From JAEXOD01 sp937930275 (GTDB lineage Bacteria > Bacteroidota > Ignavibacteria > Ignavibacteriales > Melioribacteraceae): a stretch of 22,182 nt of DNA. Below are positions 6,077-14,124 of this stretch, piece after piece. The notes beneath the pieces are model-generated. The model ran no database searches and was not told the DNA's origin. It saw nothing but the letters and a program-made list of their open reading frames with translations. The DNA is taken from contig DAIMZL010000054.1 in assembly GCA_036733965.1 (NCBI GenBank), forward strand, positions 1 to 22,182, written 5' to 3'. Each line of letters begins with the position of its first letter. The stretch's first letter is position 1. The position numbers were made by a program, and so were the translations under genes.

Positions 6077-8866
6077 ATGAGCCTTAATAAAAAAGTTAGT
6101 TTAACATTTGTCCTTTTATTTGTAGCATTTTTTGGTGATATTTCTTCTCAAACAATTTTAGAACGAACTATTGATAGTATAAGAAATGCTTCAAAAAATT
6201 ATGTCGGAGAGAAAAAAATCTCTTCATTAATTGATTTGGCATGGGAATATCGCAATGTTGATCCTGCTACTTCTTTAAATATTGCTGATAGCGCAATAAA
6301 TCTGCTAAAAGAGTATCCAAATGCAAAGTATAAGGGGGTCATCTATAACATTAAAGGTGTAGCTCACACAATTTTAGGAAATTATGATAAAGCACTTGAT
6401 AATCATTTTGTTTCGCTAAAAATAAGAGAAACTCTTGATGATAAGAAATCAATAGCTGCTTCATTAAATAACATTGCACTTGTGTATCAAGGAGCTAAAA
6501 ACTATCCTAAATGTATAGAGTATTATGAAAGAGCTTTAGAAATTAAATTAGATTTAGGCGATAAAATAGCAATTTCCGTTACATTAAATAATATCGGAAA
6601 TATTTACCGTTTAATGAAAAACTATAATAAAGCATTAGAAAATCATGAAAAAGCATATATATTAGTTAAAGATAGTAAAAATTATAATGCGTTATCATTA
6701 ACTTATGAAAGTTTAGCTAAAGTTTATTCCGATTTAGGAAATCATACTGTTGCAATTGATTATTTTAAAACGGCATTAAAATATTTAAGAGAATTTGGGA
6801 ATATACAAGGTACTTCGTTACTGCTTACAAGTATAGGTAGGGAGTATTTTGAACAAAATGATTTTGATACTGCGCTTAAAATTTTGTACGAAGCAATTGA
6901 TATCGGTAAAAAAATTGATACTAAACCTCAATTGGGAGATGCATATCTACTTTTATATGAAATTTATAAACAAAAAAAAGATTACAAAGCTGCGTTAGAG
7001 AATTATGTCTCGTATTCGGAAATACATCAAAAAATGTTTAATACCGAACAAAACAAACAGATAGTCGAAATACAAACAAGGTATGAAAACGAAAAGCAAG
7101 AAAATAAAATAAAATCATTGGAGTTAGAACAGCAAAGGTCATTTCGTAATTTATTGGTTTTGGGCGTATTTTCGTTTTTGATCTTAAGTTTATTCTTATA
7201 TCAAAGATACCTTTTAGGCAGGAAAAAAGCGAAGGAGTTAATTGAAAAAAATGTTAAAACAGAAACATTATATAAAATAACAAGTGCTATTAACTCTTCT
7301 GTAAATTTAAAAGATTTTTATAGATTAGTGCATGATGCAATATGCGACTTAGTCCCCGCAAAAAACTTTTATATTGCGGTTTTTGATAACGAAACACAAA
7401 CTGTTAAGTGGCCTTATTACATTGACGAGATAGATACAAATTCCGAATTACGTGAATATGATGAACAAAAATTTGGAAGAGGGATTACCGATTTTTTGAT
7501 AAAAAAGGGAGAATTACTCCATTTAGACGAGCAAGAGCTTTTGCATTTAGCAAAAATTGGTGAAATTGAGCTTATTGGAACTGTTCCAAAACAATGGCTT
7601 GGTGTACCTTTAATTGCTCCGGACGGTAAAACAATCGGTGCCTTAGTTGTTCAAATTTACTTTGAAACAATAAAATATGGTGCAAAAGATAAAGAACTTC
7701 TTTCTTTTGTATCTTCTCAGATTGCTTTTGCAATTGACCTTAAAAAGAATCAACAAAAAATATTTGAAAGCGAAGAACGTTTTAGGATGCTTGCCGAAAA
7801 CGTACCGGGAATAATTTACTTAAGCAAAAATGATAAAAATTATTCCATTATTTACTTAAACGACCAATTTTCAAATATTACGGGTTATGATAAAACTCTG
7901 TTTCTTGAACATAAATTAACATTTAATGATATCATACTTCCGGAAGATGCCGAAATAAATAAAAAGGAAGTAGATAAGGCAATTGAAGAAGGAAGATCTT
8001 ATCATTTTCAATATAGGATAAAAAATAAAAAAGGGCAAATCCTTTGGATGGAAGAGTTTGGCTCGGCAATTATTGTTGAAGGCAAAAACGATATGCTTTT
8101 TGAAGGATTTATACTTGATGTTACTGAAAGAATATTAGATGAGCAAAAATTAATTCTTGCAAAAGAGCAGGCGGAAAAATCGGATAAATTAAAGTCTGAG
8201 TTCTTAGCGCAAATGTCGCACGAAATCAGAACTCCTATTAATACAATCTTGAGTTTTTCATCTTTATTACGAGATGAATTGGAAGAAAGTATTGACGAAG
8301 ATTTGAAATCATGTTTTACGTCAATGAGTAGTGCCGGAAGAAGAATAATTAGAACAATAGATTTAATTTTAAACATGTCTGAAGTTCAAGCAGGAATTTA
8401 TGATTATGTTTCAAAATACATTAATGTTTCGACTGATTTGTTAGACCCTGTTAGAAATGAACTTGTTTATGTAGCTGCAGAAAAAGGTTTAAGCTTTAAC
8501 GTAAATATTCAAACTGATGATTTATTTATTTGGGCTGATGAATATACTGTCGGACAAATAGTTAATAACTTAGTTGATAACGCAATAAAATATACCGAGA
8601 AGGGGGGAGTAGAAATAAACATTTACAGAAATATTGATTTTAAACTTGTAATTGAGGTTACTGATACGGGGATTGGTATTTCAAGCGATTATCTCCCTAT
8701 GCTTTTTACTCCGTTTTCTCAAGAAGAACAGGGTTATACAAGAAAGTTTGAAGGGAACGGGTTAGGTTTGGCATTAGTTAAAAAGTACTGCGAATTAAAT
8801 AATGCAGATATTGAAGTTGAAAGTGAAAAGGGAGTTGGTTCTACTTTTAGAGTAATCTTTTCTTAA
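6077..8866 (+). CDS. TPR-GAF-PAS sensor histidine kinase
   Basis: A 929-residue membrane histidine kinase without a receiver domain. In order: a signal sequence (1-25, ending ISSQ); TPR repeats over about 60-320, outside the inner membrane, with repeated NIALVY / NIGNIY and YNKALE elements; a coiled-coil stretch (about 325-352); one TM helix (about 355-378); a GAF domain (about 390-555); a PAS/PAC domain (about 565-690, starting ESEERFRMLAENVPG and ending DVTER); a HisKA domain with phospho-acceptor His715 in MSHEIRTPI; and an ATPase domain with N-box NNLVDNAIKY, Asp863 in DTGIG and GNGLGLAL. All catalytic boxes look intact, so it should autophosphorylate and pass phosphate to a separate response regulator. 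None is encoded nearby, so it is an orphan kinase here. The ATG lacks a clear ribosome-binding site. The stimulus is unknown; the exported TPR region probably binds a protein or peptide partner. Confidence 0.92.
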   Translation: MSLNKKVSLTFVLLFVAFFGDISSQTILERTIDSIRNASKNYVGEKKISSLIDLAWEYRNVDPATSLNIADSAINLLKEYPNAKYKGVIYNIKGVAHTILGNYDKALDNHFVSLKIRETLDDKKSIAASLNNIALVYQGAKNYPKCIEYYERALEIKLDLGDKIAISVTLNNIGNIYRLMKNYNKALENHEKAYILVKDSKNYNALSLTYESLAKVYSDLGNHTVAIDYFKTALKYLREFGNIQGTSLLLTSIGREYFEQNDFDTALKILYEAIDIGKKIDTKPQLGDAYLLLYEIYKQKKDYKAALENYVSYSEIHQKMFNTEQNKQIVEIQTRYENEKQENKIKSLELEQQRSFRNLLVLGVFSFLILSLFLYQRYLLGRKKAKELIEKNVKTETLYKITSAINSSVNLKDFYRLVHDAICDLVPAKNFYIAVFDNETQTVKWPYYIDEIDTNSELREYDEQKFGRGITDFLIKKGELLHLDEQELLHLAKIGEIELIGTVPKQWLGVPLIAPDGKTIGALVVQIYFETIKYGAKDKELLSFVSSQIAFAIDLKKNQQKIFESEERFRMLAENVPGIIYLSKNDKNYSIIYLNDQFSNITGYDKTLFLEHKLTFNDIILPEDAEINKKEVDKAIEEGRSYHFQYRIKNKKGQILWMEEFGSAIIVEGKNDMLFEGFILDVTERILDEQKLILAKEQAEKSDKLKSEFLAQMSHEIRTPINTILSFSSLLRDELEESIDEDLKSCFTSMSSAGRRIIRTIDLILNMSEVQAGIYDYVSKYINVSTDLLDPVRNELVYVAAEKGLSFNVNIQTDDLFIWADEYTVGQIVNNLVDNAIKYTEKGGVEINIYRNIDFKLVIEVTDTGIGISSDYLPMLFTPFSQEEQGYTRKFEGNGLGLALVKKYCELNNADIEVESEKGVGSTFRVIFS

Positions 8867-8872
8867 TAATTT

Positions 8873-8907
8873 CGACCGAACGGAAATACGTTGCGACCGT
8901 TTGGGCG
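8873..8907 (+). terminator. GC-rich hairpin after the histidine kinase gene, possible terminator
   Basis: CGACCGAACGG (8873-8883) pairs with CCGTTTGGGCG (8897-8907) with one A·G mismatch and one G·U pair around a 13-base loop. It starts 6 bases after the kinase stop. The following sequence is A/T-rich (AACTATTTTACTATTATTTT) rather than a clean T run. It is markedly GC-richer than its surroundings. It may instead be a protein-binding dyad upstream of the receptor gene. Confidence 0.4.
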
Positions 8908-8993
8908 AACTATTTTACTATTATTTTATCTACCAATAAAAAACTATTAAAATTGCGTAAAAATAGCAAATTTTTTTAGCTATTTATTAAACA

Positions 8994-9022
8994 TTTACGG
9001 TACAATTTTTGTTATATATATT
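8994..9022 (+). promoter_or_regulatory. Candidate promoter for the TonB-dependent receptor gene
   Basis: TTTACG (8994-8999) and TATATT (9017-9022) are spaced by 17 bases. A start near 9029 would give a leader of about 20 bases containing AAAGGTG. A 7-bp inverted repeat AAATAGC/GCTATTT (8961-8967 and 8979-8985) lies just upstream and could be an operator. Judged by eye only. Confidence 0.35.
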
Positions 9023-9048
9023 GAAATTATAAATAAAGGTGAAACGAT

Positions 9049-11493
9049 ATGAAGATGGAAATTAAATTATTGGTGATTATCTTATTTACCGTAATGGGGA
9101 TTACAAATGCCCAAGATTATAAGACCGGAAATGTAAATCCTATTAACGGAAAGATAAGCGGATACTTATTTGACGAACAAACAGGTTCTCCTATTGAATA
9201 CGGTAATATTGCGGTATTTTCTTTAAAAGATTCCTCGCTAATTACCGGTACTGTAAGTAATAAAACAGGATTTTTTGAAATAGACAACTTAAAATCCGGC
9301 AAATATTATTGTAAAGCAAGTTTTATCGGTTATGAGTCAAACATTATAAATAATATTATGATTACGCCAAAAAGTATTGATGTTGATTTGGGGAAAATTA
9401 CGTTAAGTCAAAAATCAATTACGATGGGGCAGGTTGAAGTTAGCGGTCAAAAAGAAATGTACACTTATAACATCGAAAAAAAAGTTATAAATGTTGATAA
9501 GATGCTTACAAGCGTAGGCGGAACGGCTGTTGATATTTTACAAAATATTCCTTCGGTTAACGTTGATGCTGACGGTACTGTTAGTTTACGCGGAAATACT
9601 AATTTGACAATATTGGTGGACGGTAAACCAAACGGGATGACTGCTGTTAGTCCTGAAGATGCTTTGGAACAGATTCCGGCAAGCGCAATTGAATCCATTG
9701 AACTTGTAACTAATCCATCCGCAAAATATGATCCAGAAGGTACAGGCGGCATAATAAATATTATACTTAAAAAAAATGTAACCACCGGATTTAACGGAAT
9801 GGTAAGTGCAAATGCAGGAACAAGAGACAAATATACCGGTTCATTAAACTTAAACTATAGAATAAACGGTTTTAACTTTTTCGGCTCGCTTGATAGAAGA
9901 AGCAACTATTCGACAAATGTTTCATCTACACAGCGTATTAGCAGCCAACTTCTTGATCAGAACTCTTATGGTACAGGTCAAAGAGGCGGGAGCAGTATTA
10001 ACTCCGGTTTTGATTATTATTTAAATGACTATAATACAATTACATTAAGTTTTCAGAGAAGAAGTTTCGGCGGCAATAGTATCTCAAATTTGCAAAGCCA
10101 GCAATATCCGTTTGACGAATCATATTTTGATAGTTTTTACCGTAATAGTAATTCTACACGCGAGATGAACTCAAATAATTACTCTTTTAACTATAAAAAA
10201 ACATTTGAAGAAAAACAGAGAGAATTTACTGCCGATTTTAGCTATTCGGCAAACAAAATGGATGCAAATTCAATAATTGATCAGATTAATACTGATATGA
10301 CTAAGCAAACAAAAACGATTTCGCATAACGAAAACTACCAGTATGAGGGCGCAATTAACTATGTTCATCCATTTAGTAAATATAGTAAATTGGAACTTGG
10401 CGGAGAAATCGATTCCAGAAATCCGATAATGCACTTTAATTATTTGAATTTATTTGATTACGGCACGATTGAAGATTTAAATAAGAGAAATTATTTTAAT
10501 TATAAGTTGCAAACTTATGCTGTTTATGCAACCTATAATGACGAATTATTTGATGGGTTTGCATATCAGTTGGCATTACGCGCCGAACAAGCAAATACTA
10601 AGTCAACGAGCGAATTAACCGGGTATAGTTACGAAAACAATTATTTCAGTCTCTATCCTTCGGTTCATTTATCGTACCAACCATCACAAATTCAAGAAAT
10701 ACAATTTAGCTATAGTAGAAGAGTTGATAGACCTTCAAACAGACAATTAAATCCTTTTGTTGACTATTCGGATTCATTAAATATCTCCTACGGAAATCCT
10801 TACTTAAAACCGCAGTATATTAATTCTTACGAAATTAGTTATGGTTTATATCTCGGTAAAACATCTTTAACTACAAGTTTATTTGTTAAAAATACTAATG
10901 ACGTAATTTCATCTTATAGTACTTTAGGTGATGACGGAATTAATAGAACAACTTATGAAAATATTGCAAAAAGTACTTCCTACGGAATGGAATTTATAGG
11001 AATGCAGCCTATATCTTCGTGGTGGAGATTAAACGCCAATTTATCTGTTTATAAATATACATTTGAAAACAACGGAACGGATATATCGGTATATGATAAT
11101 TATAGCTGGTCTGCAAAATTGAATAACAGTTTTAGCTTAGGCTATGATATTCAGATGCAATTAATGTTAAATTATAATTCTCCTTCGGTAGCAGTTAGTA
11201 GCGGTTGGGGAGGAAATGCAGTTAATTCACAAACAAAATTGGATGCTGTTTATTTTGCTGATTTAGCTGTTAAAAAGGACTTTATGGACGGTAATTTATC
11301 TATTATGTTTAGAATTTCGGATATTTTTAATACTCGTAAATATAATTCAACGGTTGACGGGTTTAATTTTGTAACTACAAATAGTAGAACAAATGACAGC
11401 AGAAATATTTTCTTAGGAATTTCGTATAGATTAAATATGGGCAAAGTAAAAGAAAGAGAACCAAAACCGTTTAATGAAGGTGATGATTTTTAA
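9049..11493 (+). CDS. TonB-dependent outer-membrane receptor with carboxypeptidase-regulatory N-domain
   Basis: An 814-residue outer-membrane beta-barrel protein of the Bacteroidota TonB-dependent receptor type (plug plus OMP_b-brl_3-like barrel). A signal peptide (1-22, ending TNAQ) is followed by a carboxypeptidase-D-regulatory-like beta sandwich (about 33-117: ISGYLFDEQTGSPIEYGNI ... GFFEIDNLKSGKYYCKASFIGYES). Next comes a plug (about 125-245) with the signatures VDILQNIPSVNVDADG, VSLRGNTNLTILVDGKPNG and NPSAKYDPEGTGGIINI, and then a Tyr/Asn-rich barrel to the C-terminus. Such receptors import large or scarce ligands using the proton gradient through TonB/ExbBD. No SusD partner follows, which argues against a classic SusCD glycan pair; peptide or metal transport, or a structural role, are possible. 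AAAGGTGA precedes the ATG at 9049; a second in-frame ATG two codons on is less well spaced. It is monocistronic, with a strong terminator. Confidence 0.88.
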   Translation: MKMEIKLLVIILFTVMGITNAQDYKTGNVNPINGKISGYLFDEQTGSPIEYGNIAVFSLKDSSLITGTVSNKTGFFEIDNLKSGKYYCKASFIGYESNIINNIMITPKSIDVDLGKITLSQKSITMGQVEVSGQKEMYTYNIEKKVINVDKMLTSVGGTAVDILQNIPSVNVDADGTVSLRGNTNLTILVDGKPNGMTAVSPEDALEQIPASAIESIELVTNPSAKYDPEGTGGIINIILKKNVTTGFNGMVSANAGTRDKYTGSLNLNYRINGFNFFGSLDRRSNYSTNVSSTQRISSQLLDQNSYGTGQRGGSSINSGFDYYLNDYNTITLSFQRRSFGGNSISNLQSQQYPFDESYFDSFYRNSNSTREMNSNNYSFNYKKTFEEKQREFTADFSYSANKMDANSIIDQINTDMTKQTKTISHNENYQYEGAINYVHPFSKYSKLELGGEIDSRNPIMHFNYLNLFDYGTIEDLNKRNYFNYKLQTYAVYATYNDELFDGFAYQLALRAEQANTKSTSELTGYSYENNYFSLYPSVHLSYQPSQIQEIQFSYSRRVDRPSNRQLNPFVDYSDSLNISYGNPYLKPQYINSYEISYGLYLGKTSLTTSLFVKNTNDVISSYSTLGDDGINRTTYENIAKSTSYGMEFIGMQPISSWWRLNANLSVYKYTFENNGTDISVYDNYSWSAKLNNSFSLGYDIQMQLMLNYNSPSVAVSSGWGGNAVNSQTKLDAVYFADLAVKKDFMDGNLSIMFRISDIFNTRKYNSTVDGFNFVTTNSRTNDSRNIFLGISYRLNMGKVKEREPKPFNEGDDF

Positions 11494-11514
11494 GGTTAAT
11501 GGATATAAATGATT

Positions 11515-11547
11515 AAAAAACCGGCACAAGATGTCGGTTTTTTGTTT
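11515..11547 (+). terminator. Rho-independent terminator after the TonB-dependent receptor gene
   Basis: AAAAAACCGGCA (11515-11526) pairs with TGTCGGTTTTTT (11532-11543) over 12 positions with one G·U, around the 5-base loop CAAGA, followed by GTTTT. The A-stem/T-tail symmetry would allow it to act in both directions. Confidence 0.88.
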
Positions 11548-11608
11548 TAAATAATTATGAATATTTTTGTAAAATTTACTATCTTTACGTTCCAAAAAAA
11601 ATAAGGCT

Positions 11609-12031
11609 ATGGAAAAACAATTCATTAAAAATTGGATTATAAAAAATTCGGCAAATTATGAAAAAATTTTCCCGCAGGATTTTTTAAGTGATGAAAAATT
11701 AACAAATATAAAAATGCCCGAAAAGCAGCTTGTTTTAGGCGACTTGTTTTTTGGTTTTTACCAAATTTGCAGTGCTGACGGCGAAGTTTATTTTAACGAA
11801 GAAGAAATTTATAAGGCAAAATATATTGTTTATGCAAGTAAGTTAAAACAAAATAGTTTGGATATTCCTATTGAACTAAGTGATATTACTACAGTTGTAA
11901 GGAAATATGAAAAGTATTTGGATAGTATAATTATTAAGATTAAACAAGACATTGCAAAAGAACAAGTTAAGATAAAAGAAGATGAAGCGGTAAGGCAAAT
12001 TTTTAATATAATAAATTTAATTAGGTTTTAG
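11609..12031 (+). CDS. Hypothetical protein upstream of the rRNA methyltransferase gene
   Basis: A 140-residue soluble protein that I do not recognise. It appears mostly helical. A central stretch, about residues 45-75, reads LGDLFFGFYQICSADGEVYFNEEE, in which ADGEV followed by acidic residues recalls the metal-binding loop of TerB/DjlA-like helical domains. The similarity is short and I would not assign the family on it. The C-terminal third is a charged helix rich in Lys, Glu and Ile, probably a coiled coil, ending NIINLIRF. AAGG lies close upstream of the ATG. The stop codon overlaps the AGGAG that serves the following TTG-initiated methyltransferase gene, so the two are almost certainly co-transcribed and probably translationally coupled. 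That points to a housekeeping or ribosome-related context but does not prove a function. Confidence 0.7.
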   Translation: MEKQFIKNWIIKNSANYEKIFPQDFLSDEKLTNIKMPEKQLVLGDLFFGFYQICSADGEVYFNEEEIYKAKYIVYASKLKQNSLDIPIELSDITTVVRKYEKYLDSIIIKIKQDIAKEQVKIKEDEAVRQIFNIINLIRF

Positions 12032-12040
12032 GAGAGCAGC

Positions 12041-13495
12041 TTGACTGATTTAAATCCACGTATTGTTGATTATATATCGCATCATTTCGGCGAAGAATAT
12101 TTAAAACTATTTAAAGAGTTTATTCAGATAAATTATTTTCCGTATATACGAATACCAAAACGATATACACATTTAAAAATTGATGAAAAATTAAAAAAAT
12201 ATCATATAAAGCTTGAACCGGTAGATAATGTTCCCGGTGCATTTATTGTTAAAGACGGTATCCATAATATAGGCAAAACATTAGAATTTACAGTAGGAAA
12301 GTATTATATACAAAGTTTATCTTCAATGATTCCTCCCATAGTTATGAATCCTACAAAAGAAGATGTGGTTTTAGATTTATGTGCTTCTCCTGGTTCAAAA
12401 ACAAGTCAAATTGCCGATTATATGGGGTATAGAGGGACATTTTATGCAAATGAAAGCAATTTAGATAGAACAAAAAGTTTAGTGCATAACTTAGATAGAA
12501 TGGGACTTTCCAATCTGGGCGTAATTATGCAGAAAGGGCAATTATTAAGTAAATATTTTGATAGCAAGTTTGATAAAATTTTAGTTGATGCACCATGTAG
12601 TGCATTAGGTATTGTACAGAAAAAAGGAGAAGTCGGTCAACGTTGGTCATTATCCGAAGCAGAGCGTATTGCCGAAATACAGTTTAAATTACTTGTATCG
12701 GCTATAAAAATGGCAAAAGTCGGAGGCGAAATATTTTATTCGACATGTACTTTAACATTGGAAGAAAATGAAGTAATGTTGAACAGGATACTAAAGAATT
12801 ACCCCGTGGAATTAGGCGATATTACTCTTCCCGTAAAATCTGTACCCGGTTTTACATCATTTAATGGCGAAAAATTAAACCCGAGTATTGAAAAATCCAG
12901 AAGAATAATTCCTTGGGAAATTACAAGTGAAGGTTTTTTTATTGCAAAATTAATTAAAACAGGGGAAACCGAAAAAAATGCTCCGGCAGTATTAAGAGAA
13001 GAAAGGTTTGAAATATACCCGTACGATCATCATGTTGTTAAGCATTATTTAGGTGGCATAGCTAAACATTACGGAGTTAAACCCGAAGTTTTTGAAAATT
13101 TTAGATTTTTACTTAAAGGAATGGATGTATTTATAATCGATTCGTTATGGGAAGCTGAAAATCTTTCAATATTTGAGAGAGTAGGTTTAAAATTAGGAAG
13201 CATAGATAAAAGGAATAAACCTCATCTTCATAGTATTGCAGCTCGAATTTTAGACGAACAAATTACAGAAAATATAATTGTTTTAGAGGAGAAAGACGAC
13301 TTAAAAACTTATTTTAGCGGCGGCACAATTAAACGTATATTTAAACCATACGGACATGTTGTTGTTAAGTATGAAGAATATATTATTGGTACGGCATTAG
13401 CATTACCGGAAGGATTAAAAAGTCAATTCCCTCGTTCGTTAAGAACACATCAAGTAGCATTTAAAGATTACGATTACATGGATGATTTTAATTAA
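12041..13495 (+). CDS. rsmF: RsmF-like rRNA (cytosine-C5) methyltransferase, NOL1/NOP2/sun family
   Basis: A SAM-dependent RNA m5C methyltransferase. The 484-residue length and the domain order (RsmF-type N-terminal segment, Rossmann-like catalytic domain, extra C-terminal domains) match E. coli RsmF, which methylates C1407 of 16S rRNA. SAM motif I is LDLCASPGSKTSQIADY (111-127). Motif IV is VDAPCS, with Cys186 needed for product release. Motif VI is YSTCTL, with Cys236 as the nucleophile, so both cysteines are present. The C-terminal part from about 290 includes a PUA-like region (GGTIKRIF..GHVVVKYEEYIIGTALALPEG). The start is TTG at 12041, chosen because AGGAG stands about six bases upstream and MTDLNPRIVDYI fits the family N-terminus. 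Its last 8 bases overlap the convergent four-TM gene. RsmB-like specificity is less likely because no NusB-like domain is present. Confidence 0.87.
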   Translation: MTDLNPRIVDYISHHFGEEYLKLFKEFIQINYFPYIRIPKRYTHLKIDEKLKKYHIKLEPVDNVPGAFIVKDGIHNIGKTLEFTVGKYYIQSLSSMIPPIVMNPTKEDVVLDLCASPGSKTSQIADYMGYRGTFYANESNLDRTKSLVHNLDRMGLSNLGVIMQKGQLLSKYFDSKFDKILVDAPCSALGIVQKKGEVGQRWSLSEAERIAEIQFKLLVSAIKMAKVGGEIFYSTCTLTLEENEVMLNRILKNYPVELGDITLPVKSVPGFTSFNGEKLNPSIEKSRRIIPWEITSEGFFIAKLIKTGETEKNAPAVLREERFEIYPYDHHVVKHYLGGIAKHYGVKPEVFENFRFLLKGMDVFIIDSLWEAENLSIFERVGLKLGSIDKRNKPHLHSIAARILDEQITENIIVLEEKDDLKTYFSGGTIKRIFKPYGHVVVKYEEYIIGTALALPEGLKSQFPRSLRTHQVAFKDYDYMDDFN

Positions 13496-13862
13496 TATTT
13501 TGGTCATCCCAAGTTTTATTACCCAGACTTATTACAGGTAAAATCATAAAAATTAACCAACTTACCCAGTAAGGCGAAATATTTTCTCCCGTAATAGGTT
13601 GAAGATTAATTATTAACCAAAATATTGATGTAGCAAGTAATAAAAATGTGGGGAGCAGAATTAAAAAATATTTAATTTTGGGATACTTCCAAGGAGCGGT
13701 TAGAATAATTGAAATAATTGATAACAACGAGATAATTATACCTGAAATACCTGCTACATAAAAATTAGCCATTAAAAAATATATTGTAAATCCGTACACC
13801 CAACTAAAGGTGCCAATCCAACCCAAATACCAGCCAAGTTTAAAAAGCCTAATTTTTTTCAT
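13488..13862 (-). CDS. Small four-TM membrane protein, unknown
   Basis: An unrecognised hydrophobic protein of 124 residues from the ATG at 13862-13860 (MKKIRLFKLGWYLGWIG). Four hydrophobic segments (about 8-30, 34-55, 64-85 and 96-116) suggest an integral inner-membrane protein, with the charged tail NKTWDDQNIN. The frame also opens four codons earlier at a TTG (13874), but that codon lies in the stem of the tRNA operon terminator, so the ATG is the better choice. The T-run of that terminator touches the ATG and leaves no room for a ribosome-binding site, so expression must be low, leaderless or from readthrough. The 3' end overlaps the rRNA methyltransferase gene by 8 bases, tail to tail. 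No family assignment is possible by eye. Confidence 0.55.
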   Translation of the reverse strand: MKKIRLFKLGWYLGWIGTFSWVYGFTIYFLMANFYVAGISGIIISLLSIISIILTAPWKYPKIKYFLILLPTFLLLATSIFWLIINLQPITGENISPYWVSWLIFMILPVISLGNKTWDDQNIN

Positions 13863-13903
13863 AAAAAAACCCAAAACTATTATTAATAATAATAAATTTT
13901 GGG
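13863..13903 (-). terminator. Rho-independent terminator of the HU-tRNA operon
   Basis: On the minus strand CCCAAAA (13903-13897) pairs with TTTTGGG (13876-13870). Inside, TATTATTA and TAATAATA-like arms pair across a small internal loop, and a run of seven T (13869-13863) follows. It lies 25 bases beyond the tRNA-Thr 3' end. Confidence 0.75.
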
Positions 13904-13927
13904 CGAAAAATCAAATTTTACACAATG

Positions 13928-14000
13928 AGCCATCTGCCGGAATCGAACCGGCGACCTGCTCATTACGAATGAGCTGCTCTACCGACTAAGCTAAGATGGC
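13928..14000 (-). tRNA. tRNA-Thr (anticodon CGU)
   Basis: The minus strand from 14000 to 13928 folds into a complete 73-base cloverleaf. Acceptor arms are GCCATCT and AGATGGC. The D arm is GCTTAGTCGGTAGAGC. The anticodon arm is GCTCA-TTCGTAA-TGAGC with CGT at 13967-13965 (reads ACG, threonine). The variable loop is AGGTC, the T arm is GCCGG-TTCGATT-CCGGC, and the discriminator is T. The CCA end is not encoded. It begins 18 bases after the stop of the mS38-like gene, so it is probably cut out of the same transcript. Confidence 0.97.
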
Positions 14001-14018
14001 TTGACAAAACTTAAAAAG

Positions 14019-14114
14019 CTATCTTAATTTCTTTTTGTGTCTGTTCTTTCTTAGTCTTTTTTTTCTCTTGTGAGTAGCCATTTTATGTCTTTTACGTTTT
14101 TTACCACAAGGCAT
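14019..14114 (-). CDS. AURKAIP1/COX24-domain small ribosomal subunit protein (mS38/bS22-like), 31 aa
   Basis: A 31-residue, extremely basic protein read from the ATG at 14114-14112: MPCGKKRKRHKMATHKRK, then KRLRKNRHKKKLR and TAG. KRKRHKMATHKRKKRLRKNRHK is nearly invariant in the bacterial AURKAIP1/COX24 proteins found throughout Bacteroidota. These are homologous to mitochondrial mS38 and similar to mycobacterial bS22, and they bind the small ribosomal subunit near the decoding region and intersubunit face. A strong AGGAGAT site precedes the ATG and overlaps the stop codon of the upstream TPR gene (10-base gap), indicating one transcript with HU and the TPR protein. Genes this short are easily missed by automated annotation. 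Identity is from memory of the family motif and I am confident of it. Confidence 0.93.
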   Translation of the reverse strand: MPCGKKRKRHKMATHKRKKRLRKNRHKKKLR

Positions 14115-14124
14115 AATCTATCTC

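Noticed and set aside
9465..9830. 121-codon minus-strand frame inside the TonB-dependent receptor gene
   Set aside because: It is a shadow of the conserved plug domain on the other strand.
13863..13874. TTG start adding four residues (MGFF) to the small four-TM protein
   Set aside because: The TTG lies within the stem of the upstream terminator; the ATG at 13862-13860 is the more reasonable start.
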